Assembly (NCBI RefSeq): GCF_003515775.1
Contig: NZ_QWEI01000001.1
Coordinates: 600,106 to 664,105, forward strand
Length of the DNA stretch: 64,000 bases
DNA from: Ureibacillus yapensis
GTDB lineage: Bacteria; Bacillota; Bacilli; Bacillales_A; Planococcaceae
Reading direction: 5' to 3'
Below are positions 35,657-44,081 of the stretch, in pieces (the stretch's first letter is position 1; each line of letters starts with the position of its first letter). Position numbers and translations under genes: made by a program. A model generated the notes under the pieces. That model was not told the origin of the DNA and made no database searches. It worked only from the letters and a program-made list of their open reading frames with translations.

Positions 35657-36025
35657 CTAGTCTACTTTTCCTTTTGGTTTAAAAATTAAAGCGGCAAGAA
35701 AGCCGAACACAATGGCGGCACTTATCCCTGAACTTGTGACTTCAAACATTCCGGTTAATACACCGACCCATCCATGCTTTTCTGCTTCTGCCATCGCACC
35801 ATGCGTTAGGGCGTTGCCGAAAGAAGTAATAGGAATGGTTGCACCTGCACCTGCAAAATCTATTAAAGGATCATACAAACCCAGTCCATCCAAGATAGAT
35901 CCGGCAACTACCAGGGTCACCAAGGTATGACCGGGGGTTAATTTCCCGACATCCATTAATAACTGACCTATTACACAAATAATTCCACCAACCATAAAAG
36001 CAATTAAGAAGTTAAAAAAAAGCAT
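35657..36025 (-). CDS. spoVAEb: SpoVAE (SpoVAEb) membrane protein
   Basis: 122 residues, three to four helices, with DGLGLYDPLIDFAGAGATIP and SFGNALTHGAMAEAEKHG, the conserved core shared with SpoVAC. Part of the spore inner-membrane channel for Ca-dipicolinate uptake in sporulation and release in germination. It follows spoVAD by 9 nt, with its Shine-Dalgarno (GGAATGAGG) inside the end of spoVAD. Confidence 0.92.
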   Translation of the reverse strand: MLFFNFLIAFMVGGIICVIGQLLMDVGKLTPGHTLVTLVVAGSILDGLGLYDPLIDFAGAGATIPITSFGNALTHGAMAEAEKHGWVGVLTGMFEVTSSGISAAIVFGFLAALIFKPKGKVD

Positions 36026-36034
36026 TTTTTTGCC

Positions 36035-37030
36035 TCATTCCATTGTAATTTCGATTGCATGCGCTGTACAAGGAATTGTTTCTCCTTGCTGGTAAGAAAG
36101 CGGCGAGAGAAGTGCGCCTGTTGCAACGAGCAGCACTCTTTTAAAGCGTCCTGTTTTCAACTGCTGTTCAATATAGCTGAAGAATACGGAAGCGGAACAC
36201 CCTGCACCGCTTGCCCCCGCTTGGAATTTTTCATCTTCACCATAGAATTCTCCGCCGGCATCACGGAAAATCTCCAAGTCTTCTTGTTTTTCGCCGCTTT
36301 GGGCAAACATCGCTTTCAATATTTTCAGACCGATTTTCCCCAGATCTCCTGTCATGATCAAATCATAATCGGTTATCTTTTGGTGGCGTTTCTTTAGATG
36401 GGATGTAATGGTATCATACGCTGCAGGCGCCATTGCACCGCCCATATGAAGCGGGTTTACTTCTCCATAATCGACAACTTTCCCCACTGTTCCAGCCACT
36501 ATTGACGGTAAATTTGGATCATGCTTGCCAATAAGGGCATATCCTGCGGCCGTCACTGTCCACTGTGCTGTTGCCGGTTTTTGGAAACCGTAGTTAATCG
36601 GGTAACGAAATTGACGTTCAATGGCGTTATGCTGGCTAGCCGCTCCTGCAATGGCATATTGGGATGCCCCTAGTTCTGTTAGAAGACTGGCAACAATCAC
36701 GGAAGAAACCGATGTGGCGCAAGCAGAGAAAAGCCCGATAAAGGAAATGGCAAGTTCCCGCGCAGCAAAGTTTGTTGGCGTCATTTGGTTCACAAGGTCA
36801 CCACTTAAAAAGAAATCAACATCCAGATTTTTAATTTTCGCCTTTTCCATGACTATATCGCACGCTTCCTGGATCATTTTTGAATGTCCCTGCTCATTTG
36901 ATTTTTGCCCCCATCTTTCATCTTCAGCGACCGAGTCAAAATAGGAATAAAATACGCTGCGTTGTTCAAGAGGACCAGCGGCAACACCACAAGCAATAAT
37001 GGAAGGTTTGGATGTGAATAAAATTACCAT
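36035..37030 (-). CDS. spoVAD: SpoVAD, thiolase-fold DPA-binding protein
   Basis: 331 residues of thiolase/KAS-III fold: GLFSACATSVSSVIVASLL corresponds to the thiolase active-site loop, and GASGAGCSASVFF lies near the end. SpoVAD binds dipicolinic acid at the outer side of the spore inner membrane. Its ATG overlaps the spoVAC stop by 7 nt (ATGGTAA). Second structural gene of the YhcN-spoVAC-spoVAD-spoVAEb operon. Confidence 0.94.
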   Translation of the reverse strand: MVILFTSKPSIIACGVAAGPLEQRSVFYSYFDSVAEDERWGQKSNEQGHSKMIQEACDIVMEKAKIKNLDVDFFLSGDLVNQMTPTNFAARELAISFIGLFSACATSVSSVIVASLLTELGASQYAIAGAASQHNAIERQFRYPINYGFQKPATAQWTVTAAGYALIGKHDPNLPSIVAGTVGKVVDYGEVNPLHMGGAMAPAAYDTITSHLKKRHQKITDYDLIMTGDLGKIGLKILKAMFAQSGEKQEDLEIFRDAGGEFYGEDEKFQAGASGAGCSASVFFSYIEQQLKTGRFKRVLLVATGALLSPLSYQQGETIPCTAHAIEITME

Positions 37031-37479
37031 TTCACCACGCCCGCCGTTACCAAAATCAGTTTAATAAGAGCGACAAAAAAAGCCGAACCTACTCCAAATA
37101 AAATGACCGATCCTGCCAATTTAAAGATATTCCCTCCAACACCCAAAACCATTCCTTCTGTTCTGCCTTCAATGGCTGCGGAAACAACGGCATTGCTGAA
37201 TCCCGTTACAGGCACCGCGCTTCCAGCTCCTGCAAATGCGCCAAGTTTTCGGTATATGCCTAGCCCCGTCAGTACCGCAGCGATAAATACCATTGTCGCT
37301 GTTGTTGCATTTCCTGCTGTTTTATCTGTAAAATCAAAAAAAATAATGTATAAATACATAATCGCTTGTCCAATCGTACAGATGAGTCCCCCAACTAAAA
37401 ATGCTTTTAGCACATTTTTTACATAAGGAGTAGGAGGCGTGATTTGTTGCTCTAGTTGCTGGTATTCTTGTGGATCCAT
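37024..37479 (-). CDS. spoVAC: SpoVAC membrane channel protein
   Basis: 151 residues, four to five helices; conserved GLGIYRKLGAFAGAGSAVPVTGFSN (read as GLGIYRKLGAFAGAG then SAVPVTGFSN). SpoVAC is mechanosensitive and forms the DPA channel. Its ATG directly follows the TAA of the YhcN/YlaJ gene, whose end holds AAGGAGG. Confidence 0.94.
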   Translation of the reverse strand: MDPQEYQQLEQQITPPTPYVKNVLKAFLVGGLICTIGQAIMYLYIIFFDFTDKTAGNATTATMVFIAAVLTGLGIYRKLGAFAGAGSAVPVTGFSNAVVSAAIEGRTEGMVLGVGGNIFKLAGSVILFGVGSAFFVALIKLILVTAGVVKW

Positions 37480-37881
37480 TTAAGTTTCCTCCTTAGCTAA
37501 GTCTTTCAATTTTTTCACTTCATCTTTTAATTTTTTGGAGTCCTTTTCATTAAGAAGCTTTTGAGACTCCCAATGCATTTTATAATCCGATGAGACAAGA
37601 ACATGTAAATCCGGATACTTTTCTTTTATTTCTTTCTGCAATTTTTTTTCTACCTTTTGCTCTTTGTAGCCAAGCCAAGGATTCACTTGAATGGCCACCA
37701 GTAATTCATCCCCCGCTAAAATGGCTGTGCCCGTATACACTTCTTTAGTGTCACGTATTAAATTTTCAATCTCTTCTCTTTTTTCTCCATCTGCTGCATT
37801 ATTGGACACTTTCACGATTTGTTCATTAGAGCATCCAATCAAAAAAAATGGGACGAAAAAAAATATGATGAATTTTTTCAA
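37480..37881 (-). CDS. YhcN/YlaJ-family sporulation lipoprotein
   Basis: 133 residues. Signal peptide KKFIIFFFVPFFLIG with lipobox LIGC at about residue 17; the mature part (EIENLIRDTKEVYTGTAILAGDELLVAIQV and the lysine-rich helices near the C-terminus) fits the YhcN/YlaJ family of spore inner-membrane lipoproteins. Start is TTG at 37879-37881 with GGGGG seven bases upstream. First gene of a four-gene spoVA operon with a sigma-G-like promoter. YhcN/YlaJ-spoVAC-spoVAD-spoVAEb is the core order of the spoVA2-type operons linked to spore heat resistance. Confidence 0.83.
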   Translation of the reverse strand: MKKFIIFFFVPFFLIGCSNEQIVKVSNNAADGEKREEIENLIRDTKEVYTGTAILAGDELLVAIQVNPWLGYKEQKVEKKLQKEIKEKYPDLHVLVSSDYKMHWESQKLLNEKDSKKLKDEVKKLKDLAKEET

Positions 37882-37901
37882 GATTCAACCCCCTTTTCTA
37901 T

Positions 37902-37933
37902 TCATTATGGACTTCTGATTTTCAATCTATTCA
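37902..37933 (-). promoter_or_regulatory. Sigma-G-like promoter of the spoVA operon
   Basis: Minus strand TGAATA (37928-37933), 18-nt spacer, CATAATGA (37902-37909), close to the sigma-G pattern TGMATA/CATACTA. It ends 20 nt before the TTG start of the lipoprotein gene. Confidence 0.65.
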
Positions 37934-37966
37934 ATATGTTTCATTTCAGGAAGCACATGTTTTTTT

Positions 37967-38137
37967 GCGCGAAAGCAAAGCGACAGCAGAACCATGTTTT
38001 GGCTGTACTGAAAACGAAGCGGCAGGTACACATCTTTTTTTGCGCGAAAGCGAAGCGACAGCAGCACCATGTTTTGACTGTACCGAAAGCGAAGCGGCAG
38101 GTACACATGTTTTTTGCGCGAAAGTGAAGCGACAGTG
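37967..38137 (+). repeat. Tandem array of 75-bp internal repeat modules (copy C)
   Basis: Units begin GCGCGAAAGCGAAGCGACAG at 37967, 38042 and 38116 (75, 74 and about 22 bp). Each full unit has GCGCGAAAGC, then GTAC.GAAA.CGAAGCGGCAG plus GTACACAT and a T-run. The same modules occur inside type-2 elements at 32681 and 34872, but here without their outer ends. Confidence 0.85.
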
Positions 38138-38244
38138 TTTTTTTTGCTTGGAAGCGGAACATATTTCTAACGGAATTTTTTTAAAAAAGCTGGAATGATT
38201 TTCTGTCCATCAGTACAAAAGCCCGGTTTTCATCGGGGAAATGA

Positions 38245-38253
38245 CATATTGTA
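38245..38253 (+). promoter_or_regulatory. Sigma-K-like -10 box of the coat gene
   Basis: CATATTGTA matches CATANNNTA, 32 nt before the CotY/CotZ ATG. No convincing -35 element at the proper distance. Confidence 0.45.
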
Positions 38254-38285
38254 GATTGAACTAAAATTAAGAGGGGTGAAACAAA

Positions 38286-38822
38286 ATGGGTTGTGGAAGA
38301 AAAGATTTAGAAAGCTCATCTAGAGAAGATTTCATTCATGATGAAGGGTGTATTTGTGAAGTAGTAAAAACAATTTTAAAATTACAAAATCATGCAGTCA
38401 GACATGACGACAAATGCGGAACGAGTTGTTTCGTTGAACCGATTGGCGGACTATCCAAACATGGCCACGCGGATACTCGTGTGTTTATGCTATTAGATAA
38501 GCACGGGAAACCATTTACTGTACTGGCTAGAAAAAGATCTACTTGGCAAGCTACTCCATTCTTCCGTGTAGAAGATGTATTTGGTGATTGCTGTGCTACA
38601 TTGCGAGCAGTTGCATATAATTTTGAAACAGGTGCCGCTGAAGAAGTAGATGAAGAAGAAGCAGACACAGTATTCCTAGAAGGAACGCAAATGCTGGATC
38701 CAATCGCATTCGGGGAAATCAAACGATTCAGAAGAACAGAAACTTGCGTAACAGTAGACTTAAATGACTTCACTGCGATTCAATGTATTGCAGATGTAGA
38801 CTTAAACATTCACCATCACTAA
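38286..38822 (+). CDS. cotZ: Spore coat protein, CotY/CotZ family
   Basis: 178 residues, cysteine-rich (nine to ten Cys, e.g. CGRKD, GCICEVV, KCGTSCFVEP, DCCATLRA) with VFMLLDKHGKPFTVLARK and the C-terminal TCVTVDLNDFTAIQCI that mark CotY/CotZ. These proteins form the disulfide-crosslinked spore crust. AGAGGGGTG precedes the ATG. A sigma-K-type -10 box lies upstream. CotZ versus CotY cannot be separated by eye. Confidence 0.9.
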   Translation: MGCGRKDLESSSREDFIHDEGCICEVVKTILKLQNHAVRHDDKCGTSCFVEPIGGLSKHGHADTRVFMLLDKHGKPFTVLARKRSTWQATPFFRVEDVFGDCCATLRAVAYNFETGAAEEVDEEEADTVFLEGTQMLDPIAFGEIKRFRRTETCVTVDLNDFTAIQCIADVDLNIHHH

Positions 38823-38830
38823 GAAATCTG

Positions 38831-38879
38831 GACCCAGACTGCCGCCAATTGCGCGGCCGTTTGGGTCTTCTTCTTTTTT
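38831..38879 (+). terminator. Terminator of the coat gene
   Basis: GACCCA.AC.GCCGC/GCGGC.GT.TGGGTC stem and a TTCTTCTTTTTT tail. Confidence 0.8.
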
Positions 38880-38911
38880 CCGTAGATATATAAAATACTA
38901 ATCGGCACATA

Positions 38912-38948
38912 ACAAAGGATGATCCCCTTAATTAGAATCATCCTTTGT
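38912..38948. terminator. Hairpin downstream of the CotO-like gene
   Basis: Perfect 12-bp stem ACAAAGGATGAT/ATCATCCTTTGT with a 13-nt loop, 10 nt past the minus-strand stop. Confidence 0.65.
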
Positions 38949-38958
38949 TTGTCATTTA

Positions 38959-39288
38959 TTAATCATTCTTTAAAGTAATCGTTTCAATGTCATTGGCGTT
39001 TATAACAATCTTTTGATCGATGGATTGGATGTGGACGTTTGTTCCTTCCACTCCCTGTAACCTGCCGATTACTTTTTCGCCATTCGTTAAATGAAAAATC
39101 AAGGTTCTAAATTGATTTGTCGGCTGTGAAAAAAAGTGTAGTTGTCTGGCGATTAATCCATCAACGATTCGGTCAGAACGATTTGGAACAAAAACAGACG
39201 TGCTTTCCTCTATAAACGGGATTTCCGTTTTCTCAACTTCCGTAAAATAAAATGGTGGGCTTGAAATAAATAACAGCGGTTCTTCCAT
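38959..39288 (-). CDS. CotO-like small spore protein (tentative)
   Basis: 109 residues from an ATG at 39286-39288 (GGG nine bases upstream; another ATG three codons earlier has none). The N-terminus EEPLLFISSPPF resembles the start of CotO (YjbX); the C-terminal 50 residues look like a small beta-barrel, Sm-like (LTNGEKVIGRLQGVEG, VIN ANDIETITL). It is next to the CotZ gene, convergent, which is the neighbourhood of yjbX in B. subtilis. The assignment rests on position and the short N-terminal match. Confidence 0.55.
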   Translation of the reverse strand: MEEPLLFISSPPFYFTEVEKTEIPFIEESTSVFVPNRSDRIVDGLIARQLHFFSQPTNQFRTLIFHLTNGEKVIGRLQGVEGTNVHIQSIDQKIVINANDIETITLKND

Positions 39289-39405
39289 TTTACACATCCC
39301 TTTTTACATATAAATATGCAAAATGAAATTTTACGTGAATCTTGATTAAAAAGTGGAGAACCCCGTAAGCTCCATCTTGCAAAAAGCACAGTTGAAATTT
39401 CTAAC

Positions 39406-40782
39406 TTAATTTAGCTGCCCCAGGAATGTCGTCGCTAATCCTAAATAGATTAAAATACTCGTTACATCATTTAATGTTGTAATAAATGGACCGGAAGCCA
39501 CCGCTGGATCTGCCCCCAATTTATGAATAAGCAGCGGGATAAAAGACCCGGCGATTGTAGCGACAAGAATCGAAACACCCATTGCCGCGCCGACCAGCAA
39601 CCCCACTTCCAGTGATTGCTTCCAGAAGAAAATAATCACAACGACAAGTATGCCGCAAATAATTCCCATCGTTAAGCCTGTCAATACTTCTCGAAGCAGC
39701 ATTTTCATTTTGCTTTTTTCGTCGATATCGCCCGTTGCAATTCCGCGAATGGCTACCGCCAACGCCTGAGTTCCACTATTTCCGGAAGTACCGGAAATTA
39801 GAGGAATAAACAATGCGAGCAACGCGACTTTTTCCAACGTCTCTTGAAACTGGCCCATCAGCGTTGCTGTAATCATTCCTAAAAACAGCAGCATAATCAG
39901 CCATGGCAAACGTTTTTTGGCAGCCTTGATGGGACTTGTTTCTTTATCATCCACATCGGAAAGACCTGCTAATTTCGAATAGTCATCGGATGCTTCCTCA
40001 TCAATAACGTCAATAATATCATCCACGGTAATAATCCCTTGCATTTCATGATATTCATCAACTACCGGAATCGCCAGGAAATTATAATCTTTCATGATCT
40101 GGGCAACTTCCTCTTGATCATCTGTAACCTTTACATGAACGACACGTTCGTTCATAATGTCGCGAATCAATGTATCCTCATCCGAAATAATTAAATCTCT
40201 TAAAGAAATAACGCCGCTTAAACGGTGCGCATCATCCACGACGAACACATAATAAATGGTTTCGGCATTTGGCGCTTCTTTGCGCAGCACGTTCATCGCT
40301 TGCCGAACGGTTGAATTTTCAAGAACGGACACATATTCCGTTGTCATGATGGCCCCGGCAGTATACTCTTCATAAGCCAAAAGCTCATTGATTTCATCTA
40401 CGATATCGCTATCCATCATTTCCAGATAGCTTTCACGGTGTTCATCATCCAATTCATTTAAAACGTCAACGGCATCATCGGTATACATATATGAAAGCAT
40501 TTCCGCTCCATAAGCCGTATCCATTTCTTTTAAAAACTGCTCGTACTCTTCATCTTCTAATTCAATGGTTTCATAAATTGTCGCCATTTCTTGAGGAGAC
40601 AAGAATTGATAGATGGTTTGCCGTATGTCGGGGCCAACCTTCTCATAAAATTGGGCCTGATCGTATGAATGAAGCTCGAAGAAAATATCGCGGAATCGTT
40701 CAATGTCTCCATCAAGCAAATATTGACGCAATTCTTCTTCATTGAATAGCTCTTCATTTTTATTATTTTGTTGTTCTACCAT
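39406..40782 (-). CDS. mgtE: Magnesium transporter MgtE
   Basis: 458 residues: N-terminal helical MgtE_N domain (about 20-125), a CBS pair (about 135-255; MTTEYVSVLENSTV, GIITVDDIIDVIDEEASDD), a plug helix and a C-terminal five-helix Mg2+ channel domain (RLPWLIMLLFLGM, PLISGTSGNSGTQALAVAIRG, GADPAVASGPFITTLNDV). The last motifs contain the selectivity Asp. Cytosolic Mg2+ binding to the CBS domains closes the channel. No M-box riboswitch was recognised in the 100-nt leader. Confidence 0.93.
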   Translation of the reverse strand: MVEQQNNKNEELFNEEELRQYLLDGDIERFRDIFFELHSYDQAQFYEKVGPDIRQTIYQFLSPQEMATIYETIELEDEEYEQFLKEMDTAYGAEMLSYMYTDDAVDVLNELDDEHRESYLEMMDSDIVDEINELLAYEEYTAGAIMTTEYVSVLENSTVRQAMNVLRKEAPNAETIYYVFVVDDAHRLSGVISLRDLIISDEDTLIRDIMNERVVHVKVTDDQEEVAQIMKDYNFLAIPVVDEYHEMQGIITVDDIIDVIDEEASDDYSKLAGLSDVDDKETSPIKAAKKRLPWLIMLLFLGMITATLMGQFQETLEKVALLALFIPLISGTSGNSGTQALAVAIRGIATGDIDEKSKMKMLLREVLTGLTMGIICGILVVVIIFFWKQSLEVGLLVGAAMGVSILVATIAGSFIPLLIHKLGADPAVASGPFITTLNDVTSILIYLGLATTFLGQLN

Positions 40783-40885
40783 GCTTGTCCCCTCCTCTCA
40801 AAGTAATAATAGGCGGATTTTGTTTTAAGGTAAAGCCATTTTTCCATCTTGACAAAGATTTCTAATATTCTAGTCAAAAAATAAA

Positions 40886-40911
40886 AGATGTTCGCTCAAT
40901 ATCGAACATCT
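40886..40911 (-). terminator. Terminator of the yjbL-relQ-ppnK-rluD operon
   Basis: AGATGTTCG/CGAACATCT stem followed on the minus strand by TTTTATTTTTTG. It overlaps the rluD-like stop codon. Confidence 0.8.
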
Positions 40912-41816
40912 CCCTTGCCAATCAACAAACCCTTCATATCCTCAAGCGGTTCACTCGTAAATTGCAGCTTTTGTTCTGTAAGAGGGTGATTCATTTCGAG
41001 CGACACACAGTGAAGTGCCTGGCGATTCAGAAGCACCCTGCTCCCTCCATATAACTCATCTCCGACAAGCGGGTGGCCAATATGGGCCATATGCACTCTT
41101 ATTTGATGCGTTCTTCCCGTATGAAGCTGAAGTCTTACATGGCTAATGGGTTCCCCATTCTGTGTATACCCTCTTTTTAACACTTTTACATCCGTATGGG
41201 AATATTGCCCATCCGCTCGAACCTCACGTTCGATAATGCTTGTTTCTTTGCGGCCAATTGGAGCAATGATTGCCTGCTGCTCTTCGATTACATGTCCATG
41301 AACCATTGCCTCATACTGTTTGTTCATTTTGTGCTGCTTTTGTTGCAGCCCCATTAAATGGTGGATATGACGGTTTTTCGCAATACAAAGTACACCTGAA
41401 GTATCGCGGTCTAGCCTTGTCACAATATGGACTGTCGAAACGATTCCCTGTTTTTCAAAATAGCCGCAAATAAAATTGGCAATACTTCCTTTTGGGTGTT
41501 CCCTTGAAGGAATGGTATTGACGAATGGCGGCTTATCAATAATCAACAAAGCCTCGTCCTCATAGAGGATGGTTAACTCTCCTTGCTCGACAATCAATCC
41601 GTCACTGAATTGTTCAGGCGGAAACTGGATCGTAATTTCATCCCCTTTTTTCAGGACATGGCGCACGGTCTTTTCCTCGCCGTTCACAAGCAAGTATCCA
41701 CCATTGTACTTAATAGAAGTTAACGCCTTTTTGGATATTCCCTGCTTTTGGATGGCCTGGCGGAGAAGCTGTCCATCCACTTCCGCTTGGAATTGCAATT
41801 GAAATCGTTTTTTCAT
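40896..41816 (-). CDS. RluA/RluD-family pseudouridine synthase (YjbO-like)
   Basis: 306 residues. N-terminal S4-like segment (SKKALTSIKYNGGYLLVNGE) and catalytic domain with the active-site Asp in TRLDRDTSGVLCIAK, then RTHQIRVHMAHIGHPLVGDELYG. It isomerises uridine in structured RNA, probably rRNA. Last gene of a four-gene operon, 11 nt after ppnK, same order as B. subtilis yjbL-yjbM-ppnK-yjbO. Confidence 0.9.
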   Translation of the reverse strand: MKKRFQLQFQAEVDGQLLRQAIQKQGISKKALTSIKYNGGYLLVNGEEKTVRHVLKKGDEITIQFPPEQFSDGLIVEQGELTILYEDEALLIIDKPPFVNTIPSREHPKGSIANFICGYFEKQGIVSTVHIVTRLDRDTSGVLCIAKNRHIHHLMGLQQKQHKMNKQYEAMVHGHVIEEQQAIIAPIGRKETSIIEREVRADGQYSHTDVKVLKRGYTQNGEPISHVRLQLHTGRTHQIRVHMAHIGHPLVGDELYGGSRVLLNRQALHCVSLEMNHPLTEQKLQFTSEPLEDMKGLLIGKGDVRY

Positions 41817-41827
41817 TACATCACCTT

Positions 41828-42622
41828 TTATTCATTTGCAACAAAGGAGTCGTGAACTCGTTCCCAGAACGGGAAAGGCCGAAACCGGGCAAATCGTACT
41901 TTTTCACTTGCCACATTAAATGTAATCGACGTTAAATCATTTTGAATCAAATGTTTATGATCAATGGTCATGGTAAACTTTTGTTCTGTCACAGGCCTTA
42001 ATATACACCGATGATGAGCTGGCAATACGAGCGGCGACCCTACTGTCCGAAACACGCGGTTATTAATGGAAGCCATCTCCGTCAACTGAAGTGCCGGAAT
42101 GCTCGGATGGATGATTGCTCCACCCAAAGCCTTGTTATATGCCGTACTGCCTGAAGGCGTAGAGATACAAAGGCCATCTCCGCGGAACCGTTCAAAAGGA
42201 GTGCCATTCAGTTCAATATCCATCACAAGCGTCACGTCCGGAGATTTGACGGTTGCTTCATTAAGCGCCAAATAACGCGCGGTTTCCATGCTTTGCGTAT
42301 GAACATTTACTTCAAGCAAAGGGTATTCCACAATGTTAAACTCGTTTTTCGCAATCGACAGTACGAGTTTTTCTAGTTCAGAAGGTTTCCAGTCAGCATA
42401 AAACCCTAAATGCCCCGTATGAATTCCGACGAACGCAACTTGATCCAACCGATGGGAGTGACGATGGAAAGCGTGCAGCAGAGTCCCATCCCCACCAATC
42501 GAAATGACGAATTCCGGTTCTTCTTCATCCAAGATGAGGCCAAAATCGGTCAAATAAGTTTTAGCGAGCTCCATTAGTTCATTTGATTGGGAATCTCTTC
42601 GTGATTGAATGGAAAACCTCAA
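41828..42622 (-). CDS. ppnK: NAD kinase
   Basis: 264 residues. Family signatures: [15 protein letters not shown] (GGDGT), [47 protein letters not shown] and [14 protein letters not shown]. It phosphorylates NAD to NADP. The start is TTG at 42620-42622 ([10 protein letters not shown] in the protein), set by AAGGAG 10 nt upstream and by alignment of the start with B. subtilis PpnKA; the open frame continues 39 codons further inside relQ. It follows the relQ stop by a single base, implying coupling. Confidence 0.93.
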   Translation of the reverse strand: MRFSIQSRRDSQSNELMELAKTYLTDFGLILDEEEPEFVISIGGDGTLLHAFHRHSHRLDQVAFVGIHTGHLGFYADWKPSELEKLVLSIAKNEFNIVEYPLLEVNVHTQSMETARYLALNEATVKSPDVTLVMDIELNGTPFERFRGDGLCISTPSGSTAYNKALGGAIIHPSIPALQLTEMASINNRVFRTVGSPLVLPAHHRCILRPVTEQKFTMTIDHKHLIQNDLTSITFNVASEKVRFARFRPFPFWERVHDSFVANE

Positions 42623-42623
42623 A

Positions 42624-43301
42624 CTATTCACGCTCCTTTTCATCAGTTGTTCGAATATTTGGATTGACCGCTTCTTTGATTTCACTAAAATAGACTTGCG
42701 CTTCCTGAATTTCACTTCGAATGGACGACATTTCTTCATCCAATTTAAAAGCTGCTTCAGCCGCGCTCTGCAATCGATTTTTAATTTCCTCCGGGAATAA
42801 ACCTTTGTATTTATAATTCAAGGAATGCTCAATGGAAGCCCAAAAGTTCATCGCCAACGTTCTGATTTGAATTTCAGCCAATACTTCAATTTTCCCGCTG
42901 ATAGTTTCCACGGGATATTCAACGATTATATGATACGAACGATACCCGCTAGGTTTACTGTTGCTAATATAATCTTTTTCTTCGATTACCTTCATATCAT
43001 CTCTTTGCCGAATCAATTCCACTACAGTCGCAATATCATCCACGAATTGGCACATAATGCGCAACCCCGCAATGTCTTGCAATTCTGCAGCGAGTTGCAA
43101 TGATGGTTCAAAAGGAATCCCTTTTTCAAGTGTTTTATCATAGATACTTGCTAAAGGCTTTACACGGCCTGTAACAAATTCAATTGGCGAGGTTGAGCCC
43201 GTTATGCCAAACTGCGAACGCATCCCTTTTAATTTTATTTTCAACTCATCAACTGCCTGAATATAAGGACTTAGAAAAACTCCCCACAAACCCGGTCCCA
43301 T
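42624..43301 (-). CDS. relQ: Small alarmone synthetase RelQ (YjbM/SAS1)
   Basis: 225 residues, synthetase domain only. Motifs: [47 protein letters not shown] and [23 protein letters not shown], containing the ATP- and GTP-binding residues of (p)ppGpp synthetases. No hydrolase domain. SAS1 enzymes are tetrameric and activated by pppGpp. AGGAGGAG precedes the ATG. Cotranscribed with NAD kinase as in many Bacillota. Confidence 0.93.
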   Translation of the reverse strand: MGPGLWGVFLSPYIQAVDELKIKLKGMRSQFGITGSTSPIEFVTGRVKPLASIYDKTLEKGIPFEPSLQLAAELQDIAGLRIMCQFVDDIATVVELIRQRDDMKVIEEKDYISNSKPSGYRSYHIIVEYPVETISGKIEVLAEIQIRTLAMNFWASIEHSLNYKYKGLFPEEIKNRLQSAAEAAFKLDEEMSSIRSEIQEAQVYFSEIKEAVNPNIRTTDEKERE

Positions 43302-43346
43302 GAAAGACTCCTCCTACTGCGCTTTCTATCAACTTATTTTACAATT

Positions 43347-43733
43347 TTATTGTTCTTTTAATATTTCAGCGAATGCTGTTTCGATTGCTTCGACGAATTC
43401 TTTTCCATAGTTATCGTTTCCTTCGATGTTAAAAAGCAGCATGGTTAATTCTTCGTTGAATTCCACCAACTCGATGTGTTGATCCCCTAAAACGAGGGTT
43501 GGATTTTTTTCAGACTTCAAACCTTCCACTATCGAGGACCAAGTGTTTTGTGGAAATTGAATATAACTATATTCTTCATTTTCTTCCACCAAATAAATCA
43601 AAGCCAATTGATCAGAGTCCGTGATGACTTTTCCTGCAGGTTGAATTTGGATTTTGTTTTCATTTTCGTTTAAACTTAGATGTAATTCATTATGTACAAA
43701 TTGCCAATTTTCAATAGTATAGATGTTGCGCAT
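43347..43733 (-). CDS. UPF0738 protein (YjbL-like)
   Basis: 128 residues, acidic, predicted mixed alpha/beta, with KIQIQPAGKVITDSDQLALIYLV typical of YjbL/UPF0738. Function unknown. It is the first gene of the operon that continues into relQ (45-nt gap), ppnK and the rluD-like gene, so it may relate to nucleotide metabolism; that is inference from position. Confidence 0.75.
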   Translation of the reverse strand: MRNIYTIENWQFVHNELHLSLNENENKIQIQPAGKVITDSDQLALIYLVEENEEYSYIQFPQNTWSSIVEGLKSEKNPTLVLGDQHIELVEFNEELTMLLFNIEGNDNYGKEFVEAIETAFAEILKEQ

Positions 43734-43785
43734 TATGTAAACTTCCCTTCCGCTCTTTTTCTCTGTCTATTTTAACATATAGTTC

Positions 43786-44014
43786 AACTTCATTCAGCAT
43801 ATGTCTTAATGTGACGATAGCGTCAGCGGCAGTCACAAACTTCTATGTCTGAAAGCTACTTCTATCAGAGGTTAGATGAATGGAAAAGTAAAGCATTACA
43901 GTATAAGTATCCACTGAATGAAGTTGAGCCTCCGGCGGATGCCACAGATTTTCAAAGGAAGTTTATCGAGCAAGCTCGATAAAATCTAGGCTCAAATACG
44001 CCAAGGCGTATTTG
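43786..44014. repeat. Palindrome-rich intergenic element
   Basis: Three inverted repeats in series: TCAACTTCATTCAG near 43786 with CTGAATGAAGTTGA near 43914; the perfect palindrome TTTATCGAGC-AA-GCTCGATAAA (43962-43983); and CAAATACGCC-AA-GGCGTATTTG (43993-44014). A 45-codon frame (43845-43982) runs through it but lacks a ribosome-binding site. Fifteen bases of the last palindrome recur at about 8588. Confidence 0.65.
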
Positions 44015-44081
44015 ATTAAGAGAAAAAGATTGTAGAAAAATACATGATGGGAAAAGCGCAACACCCAGAAAGGAAAAAACC

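Noticed and set aside
37819-38127. Plus-strand open frame of 102 codons with internal amino-acid repeats
   Set aside because: It is a translation of the 75-bp DNA repeat and lies antisense to the YhcN gene at its start; no ribosome-binding site.
37967-38137. CRISPR-like array
   Set aside because: The repeated units are contiguous modules of a dispersed element with no unique spacers, only two full units, and no cas genes.
40783-40895. M-box magnesium riboswitch upstream of mgtE
   Set aside because: The leader is only about 110 nt and none of the conserved M-box blocks could be found.
43845-43982. 45-codon frame in the palindromic element before yjbK
   Set aside because: No ribosome-binding site and it runs through perfect palindromes; treated as part of the repeat.
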